NCBI GenBank assembly: GCA_030267565.1 | Contig: BRXU01000030.1 | Coordinates: forward strand, 1,320,001 to 1,384,000 | Reading direction: 5' to 3' | DNA: 64,000 nucleotides | Source: Pleodorina starrii | Taxonomy: Eukaryota; Chlorophyta; Chlorophyceae; Chlamydomonadales; Volvocaceae | Part shown: piece after piece, positions 10,769 to 21,984 of the stretch | Position numbering within the stretch: the stretch's first letter is position 1 | Layout: each line of letters begins with the position of its first letter | Notes under the pieces: generated by a model | The model's database searches: none | What the model was told of the DNA's origin: nothing | What the model saw: the letters and a program-made list of their open reading frames with translations, nothing else | Position numbers and translations under genes: made by a program

Positions 10769-13700
10769 CTACGTCAGCAGCCCCGATTCAGCAACACGCC
10801 CTATGATCATCACACACGGCGAAAGCGATCCAGCGTCCGCTGTGTCAGCCTCAACAGTGTCCAGCCGCGAATGCCACACGCGCTGTTCTGGCAGCCCCGC
10901 GTCTCGAACCACCGCTACCTGCGAGGTCGAAAGGGGCCCGTGACAAGGCCAGAGGGACACCCGCCACCCGGCAGCAACAAAGCAAGTCATTCACAAGTTC
11001 GAGAATAATCATGGATATCCACTAATATCTCGAACGCTCTATGTCGCTACACTCAGCACGCCCGCATGTCGGGATGGGGAAATGGCTGATGCCACCGGCC
11101 GGCACACGAAGGCAGCGAGCACGCAGAAAGCTAAAACAACCAACAGGACAACGGATCCAAAACGTAACTACCGCAAACAGAACAGGCGTGCTGCGAAACA
11201 GATGAAGCCGATGAAGCCGATGAAACACAGGCTCCAGGATGGGCAGAGGGGTGGCAGCACGAGCCTTGTGCAGTACATGTGAAGGTTGGAGGCTCTCGGC
11301 CATTTCCCTCCCCGTGGCCCCTGCCTCCCACCCCTCCCTTCGTCTCACCGCTCCAACCGATGCCCGTCCCCCCCCTCCTCCCCTTCTGTACACATCCATA
11401 TCGCTCCAGCCCGTGTCTCCCCTCACTCCTTCCCCTTCCCGCCCTCCCTCCCTCCCTCCCTCCCGCCCTCCCGCCCTCCCTCCCTCCCTCCCTCCCCCTC
11501 ACCGGTGTGTCCGCCGGCCAGCCCGTGTCCCTCAGCCGCGTCACGATGGTGGGCAGGTTCCGGCCCCCCATCAGCAGCACCAGTGTGGGCAGTCCCGCCA
11601 GCGCCCCCCAGTCGGTGGTGTCGGGGTCGTGACCGGACAGCACCGTGAAGGAGGGGCTGAGGGACACGTGGGTCAGGGGGAAGCCTGAGGCGGGGGGAGG
11701 AGGGGCGGGGGAGGGGAAGGGTGGGCCGGGAAAGAGGTGTGGAAGCGGGGGTTGAGGAAGACGGTGTTGAGGAAGAGGGCGGGGGAGGAAGGGTGTGGGG
11801 GCCAGGGAGGGCGAGGGAGCGGGGGGGGAGGAGGGGGAGGGAGGGGTGGAAGGGTTACGGAGCGAATACGGATGGGGCTGGATCGGGTTGGGTTGGGAGC
11901 GCGGGGGAGCCGTCAGGATTGCGGACCCGCGGGTCGGTTGGGACCGCGGGTGACTGCCGTACTGCCTCACAGCGGCCATTGTACGGTAGGTAAGCCGGGC
12001 GAGGGTAAGCCAATCGTCCCTCAACGGCAATGAGTCGACGCGACCCAACCCGACCCGACCCGACCCGCAACCCCACCCGGAGCCCCACCCGCGAACAGCG
12101 GCGCCGCCAGCGCTGAGGACACGCCCGGCACCAGCTCATAGGGGATGCCGCCCGCCCGCAGCGCCGAGACCTGGTGGGTGTGCATCCGGATGGAAAGGGA
12201 GGGAAGGGGAGGGAAGGGGAAGGAACGGGGGGAAGGGGGGGGGTGAAGAAATTCATTTCAATCCTGGGAGGCGAAAGAAGGTGGGGGTTATCCACGGGGG
12301 GGGGGGGAGGGGGGAGGTGCAAGGAGGGAGGGAGGGAGGGCGAAAGAAGGGAGGAGAACGCGGGGTCTCATCCACAAGAGCACAAGAGCGGGGCGCACGC
12401 GCGCGCACGTCGGAAGGCGGGAGGTCGGTCGCTGGGCCCCTCCTCAGACTGAGAGGCTGAGGGATTGAGACACTCAGCGAGCGACCCGAGTCTTCCCCTC
12501 CCCCCCCCAATCGCGCGCAAGTCGGCGCATGCGTGCCGCGGCACGTTGTGGGTTTCGGAGCGCTGGGGGTAGGTCGGTCGATTCAACAGGTAGGTCGATT
12601 CAGCGGCCCATTATGCATACGGTACCCGAACGAACAAACAGAGTCCGGTTCACTCGTCCCGTGGGTCCCGTCGGATGGGAGCCTCTCACATCGCAACCCA
12701 CTCAAACTATTGGCTCCGGCTCCCGCCCCATATGTCGGCATCTGCACGCTCATGGATGCCCACCCCTGCACGGCCCAGCGAGTGGGCCCCTTTGCCTCTG
12801 TACGGCACTCAATACACATCATCATCTCTGGCCGGGGGGTTATCGGGTGGGGGGGCTGGAGGCGAGCTGACGCCTGCGGCTTCAGCGCGCGCGGGCGACC
12901 TTTCAGCCCGCTGGAGAGGAGGTCAGGTGCCGTACGGGTGCCGTACCTCGCTGGCCAGGCGAGAGAAGACGGCTGGACAGCCGCCCTTGAGGCGGACCAC
13001 GTTGCGTCCCTGAGGCGGTGTGGGCCGATGTGTTGGGGTGTAATTTGGTGTGGTGTGTGATGGTGGTGTGTGATGTGGTGTGTGATGTGGTGTGTGATGT
13101 GGTGGGGAGGGAGGGACGGAGGGCAGGGAAGGCACAGATGGATGGAGGGAGGGAGGCAAGGCGGGAGGGAAGGAGGCGGGCTGGCAGGCAGGTAGACGGA
13201 GGGCAAATGGAGGGCAGACGGAGGGCGGACGAAGAGCGGACGAGGTGAGTGGATGGTCGGAGGCGGCGTCGGAGTCGGAGGCGGAGATGGGTACCCCACT
13301 GCGGTTCGCCCCCACTGCGGTTCGCGGCTCGCGGAGGGGCCAACCGAAGCGGAAGTGTGAAGAGGAGAATAGCAAATGTGTGCATCACAGCTCCTATAGC
13401 TCAGTCGGTAGAGCGTGCGGCTGTTAACCGCAAGGTCGGCAGTTCAAGCCTGTCTGGGAGCGTATTACTTTATATGTTTAGAGCAAGCTGCCGAAGGCAA
13501 TCACTCCACAGTTATGTTCACCTCTAGGGGTGTTCCGTGGAGGGAGGGATGGGGTGTGGCTCCCACCCCACCCGAAGCCCTAGCCAAGGCGACAGGGTCC
13601 CTCCAGAGCACCTCCTTGCCGGCTTTATATGTTTAGAGCAAGCTGCCGAAGGCAATCACTCCACAGTTATGTTCACCTCTAGGGGTGTTCCGTGGAGGGA

Positions 13701-15725
13701 GGGATGGAGGGATGGGGTGTGGCTCCCACCCCACCCGAAGCCCTAGCCAAGGCGACAGGGTCCCTCCAGAGCACCTCCTTGCCTGCCTCCGCAGCAGTCC
13801 ACTCCACTCCCCCACCTCCACGCCCCCACCTCCCCACCCCCACCACCTCCCCCGACGCGGCCGCAGCTCCCCGCTGTCTGTACCTCGCTCGGTATCAGTT
13901 GTAACGGGTAACGAGTCCATACTTCAGCACGTCGGTAGGGTTTGTCCGAGTTCGGGTTCACTACTTCGGGTAACACAACGTCGCCTCCGCCACCTCACTG
14001 CAACTGTGCGGAATCAATCTTTATGTTTACCCCCCAACTCCCACCCCGCAGCCCCCAATCCCTCCCCTCACGCCCCTCCCCTCCCCCACCTCCGCGCACC
14101 GCTCCACGAGCAGCTGATCGATCTGCGCCTGCTTGATGCTCTCCCGCCCGCCCCGCTTGCCCACATACACCAACTCAGCGCCAGGAGGGACGAACCCCAG
14201 GGCGTCCTACAGGCAGTCCGAGGCAGTAGCAGCAGTGGCAGCAGCAGCAGCAGTAGCAGCAGGGGCAGCAGTAGCGGAAGGGAAGGGGACGGAGAGACGA
14301 AGCGATGGAGGGGGGAGTTATCAACGGCCCGTCACCAGCAGCAGCAGCAGCAGCAGCGGTAGCAGAAGGTGGGCGCGATGGAGGTGACGGCCTCAGAGGG
14401 GAGGGGAGTGACGTATGACGGTTTGCCGTACCTGCGATCCCAGATCGTCGTACACAACGACGTCGGCGGTCTGCAGGAGCTTCACGGCCTTCATCTGCGG
14501 TGCATTGGGAGAGGGGAGAGTGGGGGGCGGGGGAGGGGAGGGGGATCAGGGAGTGATATGCTCCATTATATAATATGAGACACTGCGGACGGGGGGAGGG
14601 GGGGGCGAAATAGAAAGAAAGCTCAGCGATGGACGCACGTGGGCGGACGGAGGGAGGGAGGGCCCAGGGGGGAGGCCGGCGCGAGGTTTCAAGTTGGCGG
14701 GAGGGGGTTGGGGTGTAGTAGAGATGAAGCCGCAGCGGAGGGTGTCGTGTGGGGCGCCACGCGCCCGGGGTGGGGTGGGGTGGGGGGTAAAAAGGAGATA
14801 CCGCAGCGGGGGGCGATGGGACAAGAAAGAAGAACCTTAGCAAAGCAAGCGAGGCGACGCTGGTGAACGGACGCAGCTGTACTGGCGATGGGACCTACCG
14901 ACCCGCGGGTCAGTGCGGAGGATTTGGACTTATGGAGGGTAATGAAGGAGAACCACAGGAAAGGGGGCCAGAGGGTGAGAGAGCAAGCGGATTGCCGGGG
15001 AGGTGCGACGGCAGCGGCTCTGCGGCTTTGGCGGCGGGCTGGCGGCGTGTGGCGGCTCCGTTGGCCCCAAGGGGGACGGGGGAACTCTGGGGCAGCCTCG
15101 TGAGGTGAGGCGGTGGTGTGCCGGAGGGCGTGGTGCACCCCTTTCCCGGTAAGTCCAGACGAACCACAGTGAGTGAGTGGGGTCCAGGGAGGGAGGGTGC
15201 GGTTGGAGTGCGGCTGATGCGAGACTTGTGGAAGACTCCCCCAGAAGGTGAGATGGTGGTGGTTGAGTGCCCGGGAAGAGGACGGGCCTTCGCAGTAGCG
15301 GTATCGCCCGCCATGATTCCTCTGCGGCGGCTGATCGCTGCCTGAGGGTTGCGCCCCAAGTGTGGCTGTTCTGATTTGAGTCTTGGGAGTTGCGTGGGCC
15401 CGTGAGCCCTCCACGGTTGGGGTACCGGTAAGGCCATGGGTCCAGAGTGGAACGGGTTCACAGTCATCTCAGGGCAGCGCACGTGTCCTTGTGAGGAAGT
15501 TCCTCCTCACAGCCATCTTACCGTAAGGTAGTCGGCAGGGCCCGGCCCCGCGCCCACGAGCCAGCATTTCCCCGGCTTGACTGGCTCCGATGCCGCCGCG
15601 CTTACAACCATACGCAGCCGACCAGCGCTTCGTCCCGCGTTTAGAACATGTTTTAAATTGTTGTATGTGATGCCTGCATTTAAGGTTTGCTTAGCCGGAC
15701 AGTTGAGCAAACCGGCCTGGCGCAT
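10769..15725 (-). CDS. UPM1: uroporphyrinogen-III C-methyltransferase (SUMT), plastid-targeted, 7 exons
   Basis: Exons: 15725-15522, 14494-14432, 14206-14090, 13009-12947, 12170-12089, 11684-11503, 10918-10769. All phases match and the frame closes at 286 residues plus stop. The product makes precorrin-2/dihydrosirohydrochlorin from uroporphyrinogen III using two SAM, the first step to siroheme for nitrite and sulfite reductase. Residues 1-45 look like an algal plastid transit peptide. Family motifs in order are VGAGPGPADYLT (SAM-binding glycine loop), KAVKLLQTADVVVYDDL, AELVYVGKRGG, VVRLKGGCPAVFSR, YELVPGVSSALAAPL, FPLTHVSLSPSFTVLSGHDP, TLVLLMGG and SPCVMIIGRV. LKGGCPAVFSR replaces the usual LKGGDPxVFGRG; from memory, cyanobacterial-type CobA proteins share LKGGCPxVFSR. 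An in-frame ATG at 15764 would add 13 residues. The symbol is by function. Confidence 0.92.
13390..13462 (+). tRNA. trnN: tRNA-Asn (anticodon GTT)
   Basis: The 73-nt cloverleaf is complete: acceptor gctccta/tgggagc (with one G-U pair), D stem gctc/gagc, anticodon stem tgcgg/ccgca around loop ctgttaa (GTT at 13423-13425), a 5-nt variable loop, T stem ggcag/ctgtc around ttcaagc, and discriminator G. Box A (tagctcagtcgg) and box B (gttcaagcc) promoter motifs are present. No CCA is encoded, as expected for a eukaryotic nuclear gene. The gene is antisense inside the SUMT intron between exons 14206-14090 and 13009-12947. No T4 terminator follows directly; only ttactttatatg. Confidence 0.95.
13468..13785. 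repeat. 155-bp direct tandem duplication next to the tRNA gene
   Basis: Copies start at 13468 and 13623. The second copy has a small extra gagggatg-type insertion. The duplication begins six bases after the tRNA and contains no recognisable exon of the SUMT gene. Confidence 0.9.
14545..14590. repeat. dispersed element with GGAGTGATATGCTCC core, copy 3
   Basis: The form is agggagtgatatgctcc, attatataat, gagacactgcggac. It lies in the first SUMT intron and has the same orientation as the two LETM1-intron copies. A degenerate GATACCGCAGCGG core follows at 14787. Confidence 0.75.
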
Positions 15726-15827
15726 GGTGAGCCAGCGCCTATGTTTAATTAAACAACAGTGCAAAATTATAATTCAATCCAATGCTACGGAGACGCGAGC
15801 ACTGTAATCGCTGTGGCCTGTGGGTAC

Positions 15828-18290
15828 GTATTAGTAAGGGTGGCAAGGGGGGCTGCCCTTCGTTTCAGCAGAGTTAACACAGTGATAACCCTCTGATACA
15901 CAGATGGTGTCGCTGACGGAATATAAATAGATTTGCAATAGGCCTCAGCCTGTGACTTTGTCGACGAGCTCGAGTCACGGGCAGCATCTACGGCCATCTT
16001 CCGCCAAAGCTCCACGCAAGACAAGCGTGAGTCGTTACAGAGCGGCGACAAAGTGATGTACGTTGCCCAGAACGCAACGGACCTCTCCGAGGAGTACCTT
16101 TTGGGACTCCTTAGGAAGGCGCAGGAAGACTCGCAAAACCGAGAGGTATGCGACTGCGTTGAGGAACGCTCTTATCCGCAATGTTATAACACGTTTTTGT
16201 CATGCATGCATGCAGATTTTCGACCACGTGCAGAACATATGCGCTAAGGCGTTGGAGCCCATGTTCTACGACTTCATTAATTCGGTGCGCTCGGAGCTTC
16301 CGCACCGGTATACGAGGGGGCCTCCGGCCTGGGCCGCGGAGCGAAGGCGCACGCCTGAACGCGCAGGTCTGGGTGGGAATGGGCGGCTCCGGGCGGCGGG
16401 AAGGTTTATACGAGGCCCGCAGTACACCGAGTACGGCGTACGATGCGCCGCAGATGTGGCGTGCCGAAGGTCGAATACGCGGTGGGGGAGACCCCGCAGT
16501 TGGAGAGGCGCCAAGCAGCCACCCGGGCGGTTCCACGCATGTATGCATATCGGCATGTGACGCAGCGTCAGGCGTGATGCGGGAATGCGAGGGCGGACAA
16601 TGCATGGAATGCATTCTAACGAGAGTCGCTGTTTGGCAGGTAGCCTTAAATTTACTGCACGGGCGCGCGCGGCACGAGGCCAGTGGTGACTTGCAGGCCC
16701 TGTAGAACGGCTGGAAAGCGTGCACGGGTCTCCTCCGCTAGCGTCTGTAGTCACGCTATCTCAGCTCAGTACGGTGTTCACAACTGCCAGAGGACAGCGA
16801 CTGCTGCAGGACGCGGCCACTACACGTTCAACAAGCAGACGAGTGAGTACCGCGGAGTGACGGAAACGCGAGCAGAGGCGGAAGGAGCAAAGACGCACAC
16901 TGCCGACAGCCGACTGCGGGGGAGTAGGGACGGCATTGCGCCTTCTGAGAAACCGCACGCACAAGGAGTACGATTCAACATGCGGCCCGCAGCCCGCACA
17001 GATGTAAGCGCACACAAAGCACGCGCGAGAAAGTGCGCCGGGCGAGGTCTGCGCGGAGTCGGAGTCGGCGATGCTTCCAAACATGTCAAGTTGGTAGGCG
17101 ACCGAGCGGCAACAGCCGCAGCGCACCGGCGATGAGCTGAATGAACTCCACTTGAAACACCGGTGGAAATCAGCACGCAAATCCGGCGCGGCGAAACAAC
17201 TCTGACGAGTCGGGGTGCCGATCCGCGAAGATGTTGCCCAACGGCGAGCCTGGCGCCACCGCGACTCGCGTGCGGCTGGCGGCAGAACTCGAATGCGTAT
17301 GTACAGGACAGGAAATCTAGACGCAAGCCGCAGGCCGGGGCGAAATTCTAGCGAGTCGCGAAGTCGGGCCCAAGCGGGCCGGGCCGCCGCGCCGCGGAGT
17401 TCAAAAGCAGAAATTGCCGTGGAGTCAGGAGGCAATATGCAGCAAAGCGACGCGGCGTCCTGGCGGCGGGAAGGCCGGCAGAGATTTTGCAATCGGCGAC
17501 GACCCCCAAAAACCGTTGTTTCAGTTGCGCTTCAAAAAGCGCCCTCGCGCGAACCGCTCTCGCGGCCGTCGCGATGCCGATGTCACAAGAGAGGAACTAG
17601 GATGCGACGGGCCCGAAATCGCGGCCAGGAATGCAGCGCCGGGCGCGTTCCACGCAAACTTCAACATGCAACTCGGCGCCCCGCAGAAAACAGCAAATTT
17701 TCGTGAGTTGAGGGTCTGCGAGCGCCCCGAACCTCTGCTCGTCCATGTGCGCTGCGGCAATAGTATAAAACAAGTATGAAAGGGGCGGCGACGTACGCGA
17801 AAATCTCAAAAAAGGCAACAAAAAAGTACGGGCGCGGCCCCCCACCCCCCGTGTCCGCTCCGCTCTCGCTCCGCGGCACCAGCCGCTTCTGGAATCCGTC
17901 AACAATTTCCAAGACTTGAATAAGCTTGTCTCGGCGCTGCGCGGGGACCACGGCTTCCACGTCGCCCTGGAGAACGCGTCCAAGCCGTTTTGCGGAAAGT
18001 ACGAGGCGGAGTTGGGCTTCTGGAAGCATTACGCGGCCCTGGAGGCCATCAACACGGACCGCAACAAGGTGGTGCACTGCAGTGTCGCCGCCAGCGCAGC
18101 TGCACTCAGCGAGGCGTGTGACAAAAGTGATACGCTCGACACCGCTTTAGCGATGGTTGAGGCGCTGGCCAACTTCGGCGCCAAGCACGCAGCGGACCTG
18201 GACGCTTCAGCTGAGGAGCAGTGGAAGGAGGGACTCGCGCTGACTCAGCGAGTCAAACAGAAGCGGAAGAGCAAAATCTTGCGGGAGTAG
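15828..18290 (+). pseudogene. degenerate copy (A) of the 251-residue helical-protein gene
   Basis: The start is ATG at 15907, as in the intact copies at 19887 and 24065, but TAG stops follow within the first dozen codons (tataaatag, gcaatagg), and a 7-bp net deletion near 15960 shifts the frame. The second exon resumes at about 16216 and is interrupted after gcaccggta (about 16309) by some 1.57 kb of foreign sequence. It continues from ccagccgcttctgg at about 17877 to the stop at 18288-18290. The part after the insertion still encodes the TDRNKVVHC region intact. Copy A keeps about 50 bp of 3' untranslated sequence (about 18320-18380), with a plausible intron end gttcgtttcag, that the other copies lack. 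Confidence 0.85.
16310..17876. mobile_element. unclassified insertion in pseudogene copy A
   Basis: The borders are set by comparison with the uninterrupted copies at 20297 and 24475. The ends share an imperfect inverted motif (left GCCGCGGAGCGAAGG, right end reverse-complement GCCGCGGAGCGAGAG), suggesting a DNA transposon or MITE-like element. I see no transposase or reverse transcriptase. A clean target-site duplication is not evident; ta/ca at the junctions is the only candidate. Confidence 0.6.
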
Positions 18291-19229
18291 AGGTACGTTA
18301 GGGTTTGGGGTTTTTCAGTGATCGTGTAATGAGCAAGCCGTAGTCGGCTGGTCGTTAATCGTTTGGTCGTTCGTTTCAGATCGCAGCTGTAAATGCTTAG
18401 GCTGACCCGGGGACTGGATAAGGTAGGTGGCCTGCACAAGTGGACCACCTCGTGTGGGATGGGAAGGCCGGGTTAAAGGCAGTGAGATAGCCGCGGCCCG
18501 AACCCAAAGGTGTCAAACTACAGCTGAGCGGGCTTAAGAGTCCGAAGGGGAGTGGGCGCGCATGAGTTGCGTTTTCAGAACCCTGTGGCGCGCATGTGGC
18601 CTTTGTATATCTGGCAGTTATGGAGTTATTTGTCAACTTGGCAGGGGTGAGTTTCCTCGTGAACCTTAACGGTCTCAGGTGGGCCCCTCAGCTTGAGCGG
18701 GTTGTGCGTGCTTGTGCCTGCAACAAAGGTCATCTGATTGTACGTACGCCCCTTCAGCTATGCTCCTTTCCTAACCAATTCATTCCACCGCCTCCCCTTT
18801 TCCTGAGTAGGCCCCCAAGACCCAAGTTTTTGGGGACTGCAACTGATGGAGCAGCAGCAGCATCAGGACTGGCAGCAGCGACCGTTGTGCGATGCGCAGC
18901 AGGAGCAGGAGTTGTGCGCAGCAGGAGCAGGGCTTGCTGGGTCCACCTCGGCATTGGTGGAAAGTGGTCCGCCTCGGCATTGGTGGAAAGTGGTCCATCC
19001 TGTGAGTCGGGCGAGCTGAGGGCTAGCTTTGTTCTGATGGCGAACAGTTAGACTTTGTGGGGAGCCACGCACCGCCACCGTGCCGGGCCGGGGCAATAAC
19101 CGGGCCGGGCCGGGCCGGGCCGGGCCGGTGGCAATAATTTCCGTAGTTAAGAGGGAGACAGGGAGTCCGTGTTTGCCGTATGAATGGTAACGGAGGGGGG
19201 TCCAGACCCCCCCTCCACCATCATTCATG

Positions 19230-19706
19230 CTATGCGCCCCCCATCCCCAACCATTTATGTAGCTGTAAATTTGCCGCCATGCAGAGTTCGGCGAAGGAAT
19301 AGTGCTCGTTAAACTGAATCCAAAGGCGGTATTGTTCCGTGTATTCCTCTTTGAGCTCCTCAAGGCTCATTGATTGCGGAGCAACCCACTCGTCGTTGCC
19401 TTCTAGGCCGTTCCAGGCCGTTCCCTGCCATTCAGCTGCAGGACCCAGCGACAAAGCGGGCCAGACACCAGAATACTTGTCAAGCTGTATCGATTATATA
19501 CAATCATAAGTTTTGTGGATTACCATTCGGATCCTTCCGACACGAATAATAATACCGATGGTGACCTTGCTTTAGCGGGCATAATACATTATCTGAATGA
19601 TGAAGATACAGATACGACTTTATCACGTGTTCTGGAAGGGAACCCGATAAAGCGAGCAAGGCCAAGAACGGCCTGGAGTAGCGGCTCGCCCGCTCGTTCG
19701 CCCTGA
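19230..19706. other. pair of small divergent open frames, copy B
   Basis: A 74-codon frame runs leftward (19454-19230, starting MSLGPAAEWQG, with helical LEELKEEYTEQYRLW). A 63-codon frame runs rightward (19515-19706, MDYHSDPSDTNNNTDG, acidic). Both are repeated unchanged at 23632-23408 and 23693-23884, but the copies are so recent that this says little about coding. I do not recognise either; remnants of a transposon gene are possible. Confidence 0.3.
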
Positions 19707-19886
19707 AGCCAGCCCCGAAACCAGTAATGAATGATGGGGTTCAAGCGGCCCCCCCAACCACACCCTATACTTTCTCCCCACCCCCCCTATCACCATTCCG
19801 ACAATAAAAACGGGACGCGAACACGCTGGTTAGTGCTACCCTTCGTTTCAGCAGAGTTAACACAGTGATAACCCTCTGACCCACAG

Positions 19887-20708
19887 ATGGTGTCGCTGAC
19901 GGAATATAAATATATTTGCAATAAGCCTCAGCCTGTGACTTTTTCAAAATGCGGCGAGCTCGAGTCACGGGCAGCATCTACGGCCATCTTCCGCCAAAGC
20001 TCCACGCAAGACATGCGTGAGTCGTTACAGAGCGGCGACGAAGTGATGTACGTTGCCCAGAACGTAACGGACTTCTCCGAGGAGTACATTATGGGACTCC
20101 TTAAGAAGGCGCAGGAAGACTCGCGCAACCGAGAGGTATGAGGCTGTGTTGAGGAACGCTCTTATCCGCAATGTTATAACACGTGTTTGTCATGTATGCA
20201 GATTTTCGACCACGTGCACAACATACGCGCTAAGGCGTTGGAGCCCATGTTCTACGACTTCATGAATTCGGTGCGCTCGGAGCTTCCGCACCGGTACCAG
20301 CCGCTTCTGGAATCCGTCAACAACTTTCAAGACTTGAATAAGCGTGTCTCGGCGCTGCGCGGGGACCACGGCTTCCACGTCGCCCTGGAGAACGCGTCCA
20401 AGCCGTTTTGCGGAAAGTACGAGGCGGAGTTGGGCTTCTGGAAGCAGTACGCGGCCCTGGAGGCCATCAACACGGACCGCAACAAGGTGGTGCACTGCAG
20501 TGTCGCCGCCAGCGCAGCTGCACTCAGCGAGGCGTGTGACAAAAGTGATACGCTCGACACCGCTTTAGCGATGGTTGAGGCGCTGGCCAACTTCGGCGCC
20601 AAGCACGCAGCGGACCTGGACGCTTCAGCTGAGGAGCAGTGGAAGGAGGGAGTCGCGCTGACTCAGCGGGTCAAACAGAAGCGGAAGAGCAAAATCTTGC
20701 GGGAGTAG
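19887..20708 (+). CDS. 251-residue helical protein of unknown family with HEPN-like RNxxxH motif (copy B)
   Basis: Exon 1 is 19887-20135 and exon 2 is 20202-20708. The 66-bp intron has GAG|GTATGAGG and catgtatgcag borders, phase 0. The start follows an in-frame TAA 18 bases upstream (TAA CCC TCT GAC CCA CAG ATG). The protein is predicted mostly alpha-helical, with no signal peptide or membrane segment. Residues 174-183 read TDRNKVVHCS; R176, N177 and H181 fit the R-(polar)-x3-H active-site pattern of HEPN RNases, with a helix-rich context on both sides. The C-terminus is basic (RVKQKRKSKILRE). I recognise no named family, and the HEPN assignment is motif-based inference. A TGTAA signal is 40 bases after the stop. 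Confidence 0.6.
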
Positions 20709-20747
20709 AGGTACGTTAGGGTTTGGGGTTTTTCAGTAATCGCAGCT

Positions 20748-20752
20748 GTAAA
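20748..20752 (+). terminator. TGTAA polyadenylation-type signal, copy B gene
   Basis: tgtaa in cagctgtaaatgc follows the stop codon by 40 bases. Volvocine algae use TGTAA as their polyadenylation signal. The same signal is at 18389-18393 (copy A) and 24925-24929 (copy C). Confidence 0.55.
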
Positions 20753-21984
20753 TGCTTAGACTGACCCGGGGACTGGATAAGGTAGGTGGCCTGCACAAGT
20801 GGACCACCTCGTGTGGGATGGGAAGGCCGGGTTAAAGGCAGTGAGATAGCCGCGGCCCGAACCCAAAGGTGCCAAACTACAGCTGAGCGGGCTTAAGAGT
20901 CCGAAGGGGAGTGGGCGCTCATGAGTTGCGTTTTCAGAACCCTGTGGCGTGCATGTGGCCTTTGTATATCTGGCAGTTATGGAGTTATTTGTCAACTTGG
21001 CAGGGGTGAGTTTCCTCGTGAACCTTAACGGTCTCAGGTGGGCCCCTCAGCTTGAGCGGGTTATGCGTGCTTGTGCCTGCAACAAAGGTCATCTGATTGT
21101 ACGTACGCCCCTTCAGCTATGCTCCTTTCCTAACCAATTCATTCCACCGCCTCCCCTTTTCCTGAGTAGGCCCCCAAGACCCAAGTTTTTGGGGACTGCA
21201 ACTGATGGAGCAGCAGCAGCATCAGGACTGGCAGCAGCGACCGTTGTGCGATGCGCAGCAGGAGCAGGAGTTGTGCGCAGCAGGAGCAGGGCTTGCTGGG
21301 TCCACCTCGGCATTGGTGGAAAGTGGTCCGCCTCGGCATTGGTGGAAAGTGGTCCATCCTGTGAGTCGGGCGAGCTGAGGGCTAGCTTTGTTCTGATGGC
21401 GAACAGTTAGACTTTGTGGGGAGCCACGCACCGCCACCGTGCCGGGCCGGGGCATCGCCCGGCCCGCCTGGTTCCTGGGCGGCGTCCGCGTGCCGTGGCC
21501 CGCCTGCCGTGGCACGTTGGGCTGCTGCCTGTGCTGCGCGATGGCGGGGGCTGTGGGGGTGCCGAGCTGCCGACTGCTGTAGCAGCCCGGCTGCTGCTGC
21601 TGCTGCGGGCCGGCGCCCCCGGCCCGCGGCTGAAGTACAGTACCCCACGGAGACTCCCTGTAAGAACGTACGATGCGGAGGATTGTATGGTACTCATCAT
21701 AGCTGTAGGGGGCTTCCCGGTAAGTCCGTCATTGTCGTGTGTTTGATTGGGAACCCCCGCCCAGTTGACCTGTTACGTGCACACGGACGAGGGTTGCTTG
21801 TAGACCTCTTCGCTCGTCAGGAACGTGGGCTTTTGACAGAGGCCAGGTCACTCTTCTGGGTGCTGGCAAGGTGCACTGACATTGTTACAATGGGTATGGT
21901 GGAACGGGGAGATGGGTGCCTCGGGTGCCGACGGGCTGCGGCGCCGCCGTGACCGGCTGGGTGTGTTATGAAAGCACCGAGAGG

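Larger units (their letters stand above)
19127..21984 (+). repeat. duplicated cassette, copy B
   Basis: The block from ggtggcaataatttccg to gaaagcaccgagagg recurs at 23305-26161 with only scattered differences (offset 4178, falling to 4177 after a 1-bp deletion). Each copy holds a pair of small divergent frames, the two-exon 251-residue gene and about 1.25 kb of downstream sequence. The older copy A shares the gene and downstream part up to 19093. Confidence 0.95.

Noticed and set aside
20949..21410. 153-codon plus-strand frame (MHVAFVYLAVMELF) present in cassettes B and C and, shorter, in A
   Set aside because: It lies downstream of the TGTAA signal, has no recognisable domain, and its conservation is explained by recent duplication.
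21416..21952. 178-codon plus-strand frame in cassettes B and C
   Set aside because: It is a low-complexity Ala/Arg/Pro composition with an overlapping open frame on the other strand; no independent support.
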